Part shown: positions 17,262-27,300 of the stretch, piece after piece | Layout of the letters: each line of letters begins with the position of its first letter | Numbering within the stretch: position 1 is the stretch's first letter | Assembly (NCBI RefSeq): GCF_000346485.2 | Contig: NZ_KQ976356.1 | Span: forward strand, 1-64,000 | Length of the DNA stretch: 64,000 nt | Reading direction: 5' to 3' | Origin: Scytonema hofmannii PCC 7110 | GTDB taxonomy: Bacteria; Cyanobacteriota; Cyanobacteriia; Cyanobacteriales; Nostocaceae | Program-made: the position numbers and the translations under genes | Notes under the pieces: generated by a model | The model's database searches: none | What the model was told of the DNA's origin: nothing | Seen by the model: the letters and a program-made list of their open reading frames with translations, nothing else

Positions 17262-19028
17262 ATGAATAATCATATTTTTGCAACCGCCAAAACTCAAACA
17301 GTTAGGGAAGTCAAGGCTGGTAATAAAAGTAGTCATTATGATTTTAGTAAGTATACAGACAAGCTGATGTCACCTCAAGGTTTAGCACTTGCAGGTGGAA
17401 TTGGCTTAATATTACTTTTACAGCTTTTTAGTAATGGTAAAAAAGGCAAACTTGCTACTAGTTATTGGGGCGGAGGAAAGGAAACTGCCCAAGCCAAGAA
17501 AAAAGCCAAGAAGCAAATTGCCTCTCCTAAATGCGATAGCGCCAGCTTGTATATTGGAGTACACAGGTATAAAGGTCAAAAACCACCCAAGGGGAGTGGG
17601 GGAGTTCCCCTTTACGTACCTGACGTACAACGAGGAACAGCCGTCATCGGAGCGCCAGGTAGCGGTAAATCTTTTTCTGCTATCAACCCCATGCTCTACT
17701 CGGCAATTGACCAAGGATTCGGTGTGGTACTCTATGACTTTAAATATCCATCGCAAGCGAAGATTGCCAGTTACGCAAAATCTAAAGGTTATGATGTACA
17801 CGTCTTTGCGCCCGGTTTTCCCGAATCGGAAGTTTGTAACCCCATCGATTTTTTACGCGATTCCTCCGATGCTGAAACTGCGCGGCAGTTGGCTACAGTC
17901 ATTAACAAGAACTTTAGAGTTTTGGGTGGTGGGAACGAGGACGCATTCTTCGGTCCTGCGGGTGACCAGCTCACGCAGGCAATTCTTATGCTAGCCAAGG
18001 AATTTGGTGAGCATGCAGACATCATGACAGCCGCCGCCATACTGAGTAGCGAAAAGATGGTGGAGCGGCTCATGGCAGCAAGCCTAAATCCTTGGGTACG
18101 TATAGCATTTGGTCAACTTTTTAGCTCTGCTGGCTCTGAAAAAACTGTCAGTGGTATCGCTGGTACAGCTTCGTTAATGTTCACCCGATTTATGGCTAGA
18201 GGTACGTTGGGTTGCTTTGTCGGTAAGACTACCCTACCCTTGGAAGTCAAACGCAAGCAGATGATTATCTTCGGGTTAGATCGGGAACGCCGCGATGCAG
18301 TTAGCCCCCTTATGACCAGTATTCTGCACATGGTAGTCTCGCGCAGTATCGCTAAAAAACGAAAGGAACATGGTCCTCTCATTGTATGTTTGGACGAGCT
18401 TCCCAGTATTTTTCTTCCAGACTTATTTAAGTGGTTGAACGAATCGCGAAGTGAAGGATTTTGCGGTATTTTGGGTTGGCAAAACATGGGTCAGCTTGAA
18501 AAGATTTACGGGAAGGAAATTTCTAAAGCAATCCTTGGTGCTTGCGGTACAAAGTTTGTATTTAACCCTGGTGAAGAAGAATCTGCTCGATTATTTTCTG
18601 CGTATTTGGGAGAAGAAGAAATCAAATATAAGCAGAAATCTCGCTCGACGGGAGGGGGTAAAGCCTCTACTTCAATCTCCGAACAAGAGAGAACTCGAAA
18701 ATTGTTTGAGCCTGCTCAATTTCTCAAATTACCACCTGGTAAATGTTTGTTTATTAACCCTGCTTATAGTAATAGAAATGAAGGTTCAGTTCCCATATTG
18801 AAAAATATCAAAGTTCCTAAACATATCATTGGGCTGGAACAACAAAATGATGAAAATTGGGACAAGGTTATCAAACAACTCGCGAGAAAGAGTACCCAAA
18901 GAAAACCTACTCAAGAAGATTTAGATTTGAGGGTATCGTCTGTAGATAAACGTTTTCCGATTCCCCAAGCACCCGTACAAGCAGGTAATGCACCATTGCC
19001 AGTTGATGCTTATAAGTCATTTTTCTAG
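17262..19028 (+). CDS. virD4: type IV coupling protein (VirD4/TraG family)
   Basis: A 588-residue protein with one N-terminal hydrophobic segment (about 37-50), Walker A GAPGSGKS (about 130-137) and Walker B LIVCLDELPSIF (about 372-383). The intervening all-alpha domain and the block GGKASTSISEQERTRKLFEP are typical of TraD/TraG/VirD4 ATPases, which deliver the relaxase-DNA complex to the T4SS channel. Shorter and with one membrane segment instead of two, compared with the usual VirD4. It follows the channel genes after a repeat-filled leader, and the next gene begins 12 bp after its stop. Confidence 0.85.
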   Translation: MNNHIFATAKTQTVREVKAGNKSSHYDFSKYTDKLMSPQGLALAGGIGLILLLQLFSNGKKGKLATSYWGGGKETAQAKKKAKKQIASPKCDSASLYIGVHRYKGQKPPKGSGGVPLYVPDVQRGTAVIGAPGSGKSFSAINPMLYSAIDQGFGVVLYDFKYPSQAKIASYAKSKGYDVHVFAPGFPESEVCNPIDFLRDSSDAETARQLATVINKNFRVLGGGNEDAFFGPAGDQLTQAILMLAKEFGEHADIMTAAAILSSEKMVERLMAASLNPWVRIAFGQLFSSAGSEKTVSGIAGTASLMFTRFMARGTLGCFVGKTTLPLEVKRKQMIIFGLDRERRDAVSPLMTSILHMVVSRSIAKKRKEHGPLIVCLDELPSIFLPDLFKWLNESRSEGFCGILGWQNMGQLEKIYGKEISKAILGACGTKFVFNPGEEESARLFSAYLGEEEIKYKQKSRSTGGGKASTSISEQERTRKLFEPAQFLKLPPGKCLFINPAYSNRNEGSVPILKNIKVPKHIIGLEQQNDENWDKVIKQLARKSTQRKPTQEDLDLRVSSVDKRFPIPQAPVQAGNAPLPVDAYKSFF

Positions 19029-19040
19029 GAGCCTTTTAGG

Positions 19041-19310
19041 ATGATATCGCCTCAACTAGAAGCAGAAATTAATAAGTACAAATCCTTCCCACGCTGGAAT
19101 CACCTGTTTCCTCCCTACATTGAAAAGCACTATTTCGATAATCTGCTCGTTTACCATTGCGATCGCACTAATCCAGATAATATTTACTGCGATAAGTTTT
19201 ACTCAGATGGTGCTCGTCCCGAACTTATTATCATCAGGTTTGATAATCAACTAGTCTTTGTCAAATACCTACATAATGTACTACTTGATAGATTACCAAC
19301 AGCACTATGA
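19041..19310 (+). CDS. small protein of unknown function, cotranscribed with virD4
   Basis: An 89-residue soluble protein (MISPQLEAEINKYKSFPRWN) with no motif I recognise. It is preceded by AGGAGCC at suitable spacing, which supports the start. Its stop TGA is the first triplet of a heptamer repeat element, as in the VirB9-like gene. Position behind the coupling protein suggests a conjugation accessory, without direct evidence. Confidence 0.6.
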   Translation: MISPQLEAEINKYKSFPRWNHLFPPYIEKHYFDNLLVYHCDRTNPDNIYCDKFYSDGARPELIIIRFDNQLVFVKYLHNVLLDRLPTAL

Positions 19311-19399
19311 AGAAGAATTCAGAATTCAGAATCCAGAAGTCAGAATCAAATTCGTTGGTGATTTATGCTGAATTCTGGCTCCTGACTCCTAAATTCTTT
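19308..19399 (+). repeat. palindromic heptamer element, copy 6 (short, core deleted)
   Basis: TGAAGAAGAATTCAG at the left and GACTCCTAAATTCTTT at the right enclose only a short core, so the two arms nearly abut and form a compact hairpin. Confidence 0.85.
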
Positions 19400-19485
19400 G
19401 TGGAGCGCCACAGCAGCAAATGCTCATCGAGGGAGATTGGTAAAATAGTCGCATAGATCTACCTGTAAACCTCAGAATTTCAATT

Positions 19486-19719
19486 ATGAGCAGTACAAAC
19501 AGTGACAACAACATTCTCCAAAAAAATTATTTTGAGCTAACTCCCCAAGAACATGAAGCACTAGCCCAACAAGCAGTGAGAGATGCGATGGCGCGAATGC
19601 ACAAAAGAGGAATACCTACAGTCGAAGTTGATAATAATGGTCAACTACACCATCGTCACCCGGATGGAACGCTAACACCAATTACAATCAACCAGGAAGA
19701 TGAGATAACCGAACAATAA
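19486..19719 (+). CDS. small acidic protein of unknown function
   Basis: A 77-residue protein (MSSTNSDNNILQKNYFELTP) rich in Glu/Asp/His, with a helix (PQEHEALAQQAVRDAMARMH) followed by a hairpin-like stretch (VDNNGQLHHRHPDGTL). No family recognised. It lies 26 bp upstream of the 821-residue gene, so the two are probably one operon. Confidence 0.55.
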   Translation: MSSTNSDNNILQKNYFELTPQEHEALAQQAVRDAMARMHKRGIPTVEVDNNGQLHHRHPDGTLTPITINQEDEITEQ

Positions 19720-19745
19720 ACTCCTCAATCAATAATAAAATTAAT

Positions 19746-22211
19746 ATGTTTGACCCAAGACAAACCCAAATTCAAGAATCGTATTTAGCCACACTTAGTA
19801 GTACAGGAAAAGCGCTAAAAGGTATAAGCAAAGCTTTAGTTTATGCTGTTACCGAAATAACACAAGAAATTCTTAACAGGCTCAAAGAAGCTCGCGAAGT
19901 TAGTAAAATAGCTGTTGAGGTTGGAAAAGATACTTACAATCTCGTACCCGATGAATCTACACCTGGAGCATATAAATGGGAGAAGGTAGATTTAACGAAC
20001 CCCCAGGAACCAAAAGTCATTAATGAAGGAGAAAGTGTCGAACTAACTGATTATCAAGCTCAAACTATTGGTGCTAGATTAGTGAAAGATGTACCTGATT
20101 TAGGGAATAATTACCAGCACTCAGGTGAAAGTCCCCTGAGGATTACTGCTTATATAGAATCAGATAGTTTATCTAAGCAAATCGTTATCTATGAGCAAAA
20201 TAGCGAAGGTCAGTGTACAACCAATCTGGCTACTGAAACGCTTACTCAAGACGAAATTATGGAGGTAGCAAGCGAACCACTCGTAAAACTACTACCCCCA
20301 TCTTCTGAAATCATTAAAACTTATGAGGAGAAGCAAGAGCTATTAGTAAATAGTGAAAACATAGCGATTGCAACAGATAATACTTTTGAAGAGCAACCCA
20401 AACAGATAGAAGAAAATCTGTCAGCAGTTGCAGACAATATATTGTCAGAACTGTTAAATGAAAATAACAATCTAGTTAAAAATGAAGTTGAACCAGAAGC
20501 AGTCAGTTATTACGAAGAAGAAGATATTGTAGGGTTTTTAGATGATGTCGATATCAGCAACCCTCCCGATATCGATTTGCCACCAGATAATTATGAAGAG
20601 TTTGACGGTTGGGCTTATGGAGAACAAAATTCTCCTGAAGCTATATCTGTTACGCGAGAAGAAATTAATCAAGTTCAATCGGTAGAGTCAGTAGAAACAA
20701 ACGAACCTGTCGAAACAGTCGATTTTGTTGCATTAGACGTAAAAGCTGAAACTCAAGCAACTGATAATTTAGAAACAGAAACTCCATTAGTAGAGCAAAC
20801 TCCCCAAGTTCAAAAGAAAGTTGAAGTAGAGGAAGTTTCTCACAGCAAGCCATTTCAAAAAAAGGTTGAAGAAGAGGTAGAGGAAAACCCCAGTCGCAAT
20901 CAATTCTTCACGTCAGAAGAAGAGTTAGAATCTACCTACGCACCTCAATATACTTATCAAGAGGTGGCTAACTCGGATGGCGTAGAACCAGCAGCACAAC
21001 AATGGGCGCGTCAGGTGGAAGTCCCTGTCTATCAGATTAAGAACCAACAAGCACGTTCGGAACGGTTTAACGGGGAGAATAAGGAGATTGCCCAAACGGC
21101 AACTGCAATGTTGAAAAAGTACGGTACTGTCGAACAAGACGGTTCGCGTATTTACCGCAGCGATGCGTTTGTGATTCGGCAAGAGGGAGATACGATCGGC
21201 ATTCACCGTCGCAGTGATGAACTATCTGGATGGCAAAACTCTTTAATGGAGTTTAAACTCAACAAAAAGGAAGAACCCAAAATAACGAAAAAGCCCACTG
21301 AGATATTACCTGTCGAACGTCAGGAGTTTCTTATGGTGGCAGAAAAACTAAACGACAACGGCAAACTCCCTGATTTGGGTAAAGACGATATTCGAGATAT
21401 TGCAAACTCTTTGGGGAGTCTGGCACCTGCTGGTACAATCAAAACTCTAGAGGTATTTAAACAAAACGAGTTATTACATACCCTGAACAACGTCCTCATC
21501 CAAGCTGATAAAGAAGAACTTACAGTAGGCGATTTTACCATTAGGCGATCGCGTGACCCTGAAAACAATCGAGCCAGCCTGCAATTGTTTAAAACTACTG
21601 AGGAAAAGGGAACTCAAGAACTCCTCCGGTTTGACTTGACTAAAACCGAAGCTGGTATTACCAAAGAAGTCAGCAAGATGAATATCTCTGACTACGATAT
21701 TAACCAGATAAAGTTTATTGCCCAGAACGCCCAAAAACTCAACCTAGAACAAATCTTTGGTAACGAACAACCTACTGCCGCAACTGCACGAGAATCCAAA
21801 GAGCAACCAGTACAAGCAGCTGGTGATATCCCCGTCAAGGTTCATCCCTATATTGCTGAGGAATGGGCGAACATGGTCAAACGTGGTGGTCCTAATTGGG
21901 GAGGGGCGATGAACCAAGGTAATGAAGAAATTCTCGAACGAATAAAGGACAACGACGGCAAGCTACCAATTGCCGTTCAACGCGAGATGTACTTCAAGAT
22001 TTTAAACTATAAGACTAATGAAGCTGAAAAGAAAGGAGAAACAGTCATTGATTTTGTTCCGCTTAAAGAAATTATGAAAGACCTGCAACATTGGAGAGGG
22101 GAAGAAATCAAGCAACAGTATACTCCTACCGAGAATATACCCACCCGTCAACGTGAAACCGTCGCGGCGGCCACACCCAGACAAACTCAACCAAAGGCAA
22201 TGGAACTTTGA
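19746..22211 (+). CDS. large plasmid protein of unknown function, possible transfer accessory
   Basis: 821 residues, not recognised. N-terminal helices (1-60) precede a Y-N-L-V-P-D-E module. A long acidic, probably disordered region (about 200-400) with few aromatic residues follows. Two similar beta modules then appear: one around YRSDAFVIRQEGDTIGIHRR (about 475-500) and one around TVGDFTIRRSRDPENNRASL (about 592-612), each ending in a F/L-x-L-x-K strand. The C-terminus is charged and helical. It lacks a visible HUH or Tyr-relaxase motif. Its place after the coupling protein makes a relaxosome or transfer accessory role conceivable but unproven. Confidence 0.6.
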   Translation: MFDPRQTQIQESYLATLSSTGKALKGISKALVYAVTEITQEILNRLKEAREVSKIAVEVGKDTYNLVPDESTPGAYKWEKVDLTNPQEPKVINEGESVELTDYQAQTIGARLVKDVPDLGNNYQHSGESPLRITAYIESDSLSKQIVIYEQNSEGQCTTNLATETLTQDEIMEVASEPLVKLLPPSSEIIKTYEEKQELLVNSENIAIATDNTFEEQPKQIEENLSAVADNILSELLNENNNLVKNEVEPEAVSYYEEEDIVGFLDDVDISNPPDIDLPPDNYEEFDGWAYGEQNSPEAISVTREEINQVQSVESVETNEPVETVDFVALDVKAETQATDNLETETPLVEQTPQVQKKVEVEEVSHSKPFQKKVEEEVEENPSRNQFFTSEEELESTYAPQYTYQEVANSDGVEPAAQQWARQVEVPVYQIKNQQARSERFNGENKEIAQTATAMLKKYGTVEQDGSRIYRSDAFVIRQEGDTIGIHRRSDELSGWQNSLMEFKLNKKEEPKITKKPTEILPVERQEFLMVAEKLNDNGKLPDLGKDDIRDIANSLGSLAPAGTIKTLEVFKQNELLHTLNNVLIQADKEELTVGDFTIRRSRDPENNRASLQLFKTTEEKGTQELLRFDLTKTEAGITKEVSKMNISDYDINQIKFIAQNAQKLNLEQIFGNEQPTAATARESKEQPVQAAGDIPVKVHPYIAEEWANMVKRGGPNWGGAMNQGNEEILERIKDNDGKLPIAVQREMYFKILNYKTNEAEKKGETVIDFVPLKEIMKDLQHWRGEEIKQQYTPTENIPTRQRETVAAATPRQTQPKAMEL

Positions 22212-22744
22212 AGTTAGCTATCAGTAGCCTCATAGGAATAACTCGTCTCGTATTTGCAACAAACACCTTCTAAAGTATGAAGGATGAAGTATGAACCACC
22301 AAGATAAATCTGGGGGCTTGAATAATGACGTTACTTTCCTCGTGCTAGGTATCTCTTTCTTTTTTTCATCCTTCATCCTTTATCCTTCCTTCAGTCATTA
22401 TTACAGTGGAATTGAGTTTGGGCAAATTTACTAATAACTATTTATAAATAAATAGTAAAGATTGCTCTGATAAAAGTTTACATAAATCAACAAATAGTTT
22501 AATAAAAACTCAAAAATATACCTTAACAAATAGTAAGAATACTAATATATTGGGAATAAGTATAGAATTAATAATTTCACGGAAATATGATTTTTAAGTT
22601 CAAATAAGAACAGACAAGTTCCAAAAACTGTTCAAAAGATTTGGGAATCATATCGAACCACTTTAGGCAGACGAATGGTTAGCTTTTAATGCCATCCTTA
22701 TAAACAGACTACAAACTTGCATTTCATCTATAAGCAGTACGAAA
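22212..22744. repeat. intergenic region with a second heptamer hairpin (AAGGATG type)
   Basis: TATGAAGGATGAAGTATGAA (about 22275-22294) pairs with TTTCATCCTTCATCC (about 22364-22378) across a 70-bp core, the same plan as the AATTCAG elements but with AAGGATG heptamers. The remaining 350 bp are strongly AT-rich with no gene I can support. Confidence 0.65.
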
Positions 22745-23173
22745 ATGAAAGTATTACCACCAGTTGAAATCGCTCAAGACAATTTGGGAGAACTGCTGTC
22801 AAACAGCGACCTTGACTCAACAAACTTTTCGGAAATTAACTTTACCATCACCCACGCCCAACAAACTCGCGGCGATCGCTACCATAAAGATAATCACGAG
22901 TTGTTCGTCATCATAGCAGGAGAAGTTGAAGTAACGACCTGCAACATTTTCGATAAGAAACCAACAAAATTTATTGCTAAAAAGGGAGATAGGTTTATTA
23001 TTCAACCTTTCGAGTTACATAGTCTGCACGCGATTACAGACTGTCAGTGGTTAAATTTGGTGTTCCAAACTGCAACCGACAACACACCTTGCAATAACAA
23101 GAAAACTGAAAGTCAAATCATTCGCCATTACGGGTTCAATAATCCGCGAAAGTTAAGACTAGTAGCTGTCTAA
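22745..23173 (+). CDS. cupin-domain protein
   Basis: A 142-residue single-domain cupin. The first cupin block is seen as GDRYHKDNHELFVIIAGEVEV with His residues and a Glu suited to metal binding, and the second as KKGDRFIIQPFELHSLHAI with a further His. The fold is clear, but the substrate cannot be read from sequence; small cupins act as sugar-modifying enzymes, dioxygenases or sensors. No Shine-Dalgarno is evident. It is followed at 37 bp by the HNH-like gene, perhaps in the same transcript. Confidence 0.75.
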   Translation: MKVLPPVEIAQDNLGELLSNSDLDSTNFSEINFTITHAQQTRGDRYHKDNHELFVIIAGEVEVTTCNIFDKKPTKFIAKKGDRFIIQPFELHSLHAITDCQWLNLVFQTATDNTPCNNKKTESQIIRHYGFNNPRKLRLVAV

Positions 23174-23210
23174 ACCACTATTTTCAGGATAATATGAATT
23201 TTAACTGGTT

Positions 23211-24065
23211 ATGGAGACAAACAAGCGAGTCATTGGTATAGGCGAAAAGTTTGGTAGTTGGACTGTTTTAGAAAAGCAAGGAAGACAAGTATTTGTAGAG
23301 TGCAATTGCGGAACTAAAAAACTTGTCTATACTCATACCCTCACCAACGGTAAATCAACAAACTGCGGTTGCGAAAGAAAAACCGAACCAATTCCAGTTG
23401 GAACCACTTTTGGTAGGTTAACTGTCATCTCTGAAATCGAAACCAAGGGAACAAGAGGTGAAACGCTAGTTCTTACTAAATGCAGTTGCGAAGCCAAGAC
23501 TCAGAAATACATCAACAAAAGCAGCCTCAGAAGAGGATTGACGCAAAGTTGTGGATGTCTGCTCAGGGAAAACGGTAAAACCGAGAAAACTATCCACGGT
23601 AAGTGCAACAGCCACGAATACAACTCCTGGCAACATATCAAACGCCTTTGTTATAACAAAAATCACTATCAGTACAGATACTATGGTGGATGTGGTATCG
23701 AGGTTGATGCATCCTGGCGCAACAGCTTCACTCAGTTTTTAAAAGATATGGGTGAAGCACCTGAAGGAACAGTTATATCGCGCATAGACAACGAAGGTGA
23801 TTTTGCCCCAGGTAATTGTTTGTGGATACCCAGAAAAGAACGCTACCGTCAGATACATTTTTCAAGAAGAAAAGAAAGTGTTCTTGTTCAATCTCCACAC
23901 CAACTAGTTATTAAAAATAGGAAAATCGATCTCAACTTCCCACCAAATATTATTCAGGCAGTTATTCTAGCTCATGCTAGCGGAGAAGCTAATATGAGCA
24001 GGATGGCTATACAGCACAAAATTAGCACTCAAGATGCAATCAATATTATCTTGCATCATGGGTAA
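23211..24065 (+). CDS. phage-type zinc-ribbon / HNH-endonuclease-like protein
   Basis: A 284-residue protein with two copies of a module in phage and homing-endonuclease-associated proteins: G-x-F-G-x-W/L-T-V, then C-x-C near the middle, and N/S-C-G-C (NCGCERK about 57-63; SCGCLLRE about 114-121), probably binding zinc. These are followed by the block HEYNSWQHIKRLCYNKNHYQ, YYGGCGIEV, and ISRIDNEGDFAPGNCLWIP, common in phage proteins that often sit beside HNH or AP2 domains. The final 60 residues are helical. A DNA-binding nuclease role is likely, but the catalytic HNH triad is not clear. Function is inference from family context. Confidence 0.65.
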   Translation: METNKRVIGIGEKFGSWTVLEKQGRQVFVECNCGTKKLVYTHTLTNGKSTNCGCERKTEPIPVGTTFGRLTVISEIETKGTRGETLVLTKCSCEAKTQKYINKSSLRRGLTQSCGCLLRENGKTEKTIHGKCNSHEYNSWQHIKRLCYNKNHYQYRYYGGCGIEVDASWRNSFTQFLKDMGEAPEGTVISRIDNEGDFAPGNCLWIPRKERYRQIHFSRRKESVLVQSPHQLVIKNRKIDLNFPPNIIQAVILAHASGEANMSRMAIQHKISTQDAINIILHHG

Positions 24066-24383
24066 ATTAGTTCAAATTTCAAAATTTTTAAGCGGTGTCT
24101 TTAAAGTTAGACACAGCAACTTTTATCACATGATTTATCTGATAGACTAGCACGTCAATTTTGGCGATGATGTAAAGAGAAAGCCCCACCCAATTCTGGT
24201 GAGGCGATTCCGTAATGGAACTGAAACTGTTCCATGCTTGTAAGTTTGGCTTAACCACCCCAAAAAGCTTGTACTGCAATATTTCCAATCTCGAAATATA
24301 CATACGCTAGGGTGCGATCGCAACGTTCTGGTAGCAATCTTGTCTATAGATACTGCCAAATTAAATGAAACTGTTATTAGAAG
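24066..24383. other. intergenic region between convergent genes
   Basis: This 318-bp interval holds the intrinsic terminator of the minus-strand STAND gene (24175-24205). Minus-strand frames of about 70 codons across 24088-24359 overlap one another and the terminator; I do not support them. Confidence 0.5.
24175..24205 (-). terminator. intrinsic terminator downstream of the STAND-methyltransferase gene
   Basis: Read on the minus strand, GCCTCACC and GGTGGGGC form an 8-bp stem (one U-G pair) with a 7-nt loop, followed by TTTCTCTTT. It lies 180 bp past the stop codon of the gene at 24384. Confidence 0.65.
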
Positions 24384-27300
24384 TTATTTAATTAAAAATC
24401 CTAAGTCATGCCCAATCTTGATAATATGTTTTTCCTTCTCATTAGCAAAATTATCAAATGAATTATTCCAACTCATGTCATCCATCATAAGTATCCCACC
24501 TTCGCGCAAAAATTTGTACGATTCATTGCATTCAAACCACTGACATTCGTAGGAGTGCTCACTATCATGGATGAAAAAATCAATTTCTCCCAGTCTCGCC
24601 AATAATTCTGGTAACTTTTCCTGGCTTTTTCCTAATGTTAAATCCCACCTTATCTTTAAATGCTCAGGAATAGCCCATCCAGGTTCCTGGTCTTTAGGAA
24701 TCACAGCACCGCGCTTACCTTCCCAAAAAGTTCCATCGTCATAATCCACTCCGGCAACTTCAGGGAAGTCTAAAGAGTAAAGTTGCCCCTTTTGATTTTT
24801 CGCTAGTGCTAGCAATATAAAAGCTGTTGAAAACCCATTACAAACTCCTGTTTCAACAGCAGTCTCTGGCTTGAGTTTTCTAAGGATAGAATAAAGATAG
24901 ATCCCTTCTTCAAAGCCAATATCTGCTAATTCGTAATCAGAACCTCTGTACGTTCTTCCATGCACGGTTTGCCCGAACTCTTTTGCTCTCTCTTGGAGAT
25001 CATCCAGCAGACCACTTTCATAAACCTCTTGCTTATATCCTTGAAGTTCTTTTTCATCTTTAAAGAAGTCTCGAATCAAGCCTTGATCGATCAAAGCAGT
25101 CACTAAAGCCTGTTTTTGTGTGCTAGAGCTTTTCATATTCATATCACTTTTTTCCTCATTAAATTCAGTTCCTGGCAATTCACTTGAATCAATTTTATAT
25201 GAAAATTGTAATTTATTTACCATGACTTTCTCCACTTTCTCAGCTTGCTTCAAAGCCTTCATGTTTTGAAAAAGTCGCACTGATTTCTCGAAATAGTCAT
25301 GAGATTGAGGAATATTAACTATCTTTCTGAAGGTTAGCCCCAAATGGTAGTAGGCTTCAGCCAAATCCCATTTAGCCCCTATATCTTCTAGTAATTTTAT
25401 TGCTTCTAACAACTTTTTATTTGCGGTTTTGAAGTCGTTTTGTTCTAGAGCTAATGTTGCTAGACCAGTTAAAGCTTGAGCTTTTAATTGGGTGTAATAA
25501 TTATCTTGAGCAAATGTAAAAGCTCTATTGTACATTTCTAAAGACTTTTCAGTCTTTCCTAAATTTCTATATGCTAAACCTAGAAAGGTTATTCTGTAAC
25601 CAGTTCCCTGGACACCTAATCCAATTGAATCAAGTCCACGATAAACCCTTTCAGTATAATCATTCGCTTGTTGTAATTGCAAGCGAGAATACAAAAATGC
25701 CAAAGCAGACCGGGCTATTACTACAAATCTGTCTTCGTTCTCGTTATAAAATTCACCGCTATCATAACTACCAACAATTTCAAGTAAATCTTGTGCTTGT
25801 TCGTATTCTCCAAATGCTATTTGACAAAACCCTTGGTTAGTGAGAGAAGCTAATTTAAGATACATATGCTTGCACTCATCGGCTATTTCTCCTGATTTGA
25901 CATAGTACTCTAGCGATATTTCGATATTCCCCTTTGATAAATGCAAGTCACCCAAGAGATTGTAAATTTTACCAAGGGGATATTCACGGGGAAGGTTACT
26001 GTTGTTGATAATTCGATCTGTAACCTCAAGCATTAATTCTAAAAGACCAAGCCGACAAAATGAATGGCCGAGAGAGTCTTCACTTAAGATTAACCTACTT
26101 AACCTACCTGTTAATTCATTATTTCTATTTTTAACAATGACCAGGCAAGCTGAATTAAAATCACCTATAGCTACATAATGATAATAAGCTTCTAGTGCTG
26201 TCAAGGCATCTTGTATAGTTTTAATAGTCTTAACACTGTCCGTCCAATATTTTGCTGCTTCGCGATTTGCTTTTTCCCAGTTTTCACTTATTTCCAGCTT
26301 TTCTATTGCCACTGCGCGAATCTCTGGATGCAACCAATATTTTCCATCAAGGAAGTCAACTAAACCGCGTTCACGCAAAGAGTGAACTACTCGGATTTTT
26401 TCTGCATCTGGAACATCCCACAATAAAGAGAATAGTCCTTCGCGTGTAAGAGCTATCTGCCTATCTTGATAACGAATGCATCCCAAACGACAAAGAAGGT
26501 TATAGGCATTTTGCATTCCTAGCTGTTGCAGACGATTGAACTGACTTACAATTAAATACTGTAATTCTGGCTTACCCAAAAAATCCCCCTGAGTTTCCTG
26601 CCAATACTGCTCTATACTGCTTGAATGATCTAGTTGAATCGCCCCGCAAAGGATTTCCATAGCTTTAGCATTACCCTGCCATTGCTCATGTATCTTAGAA
26701 AAATCCAAAGAATCTGTTGTAATATTGTGTCTGTGAAAATATTCTCTCCACGTTTCTATACTTAAACCCTGTAAAGTATGGCATCTAAATCTGATGTCAC
26801 TCTCCCTCAGATATTCGCGGCAGGTAATGAGTGTGATAGATTGAACAGCAGGATTAGCCAAAATTCTCAATAGCCTTACATATTGGTTATGGGGCGAGAT
26901 AAACCTGCCTTCTGCATCTAGAGCAGTTTCTAAGTTATCAATTAAAATGCCAATTCTTTTTGTTGTGTTTCGTAGTATTACTCTCAGCCGCTCTAGGTTG
27001 GTCATAAATTCTCCCCCAGGCTCCTCATTGAAGTTTAGTTGTAACCATTCCTCAACCACACGGGCTGCTGATTTGATCTCGTCTGTTTCTTTTCCTATCC
27101 AACATTCTAGGATCAAGTCGAAGCGTAAGACGAACTCCCAAGCCAGCTTGGTTTTCCCAACGCCCGGTTTACCGTGGAGCAGTATTACTTTCTCCCCTTG
27201 GTTAACAAATTCTTCAAGTTTTTTTATATCTTCATCGCGCCCCTTGAAACTTGGGTCTGGTGTTATTCTTGGGTAGAGATTATCTGACTCCTGATTCGCA

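Noticed and set aside
24088-24359. Overlapping minus-strand frames of about 70 codons
   Set aside because: They overlap each other and the terminator of the STAND gene, and have no Shine-Dalgarno.
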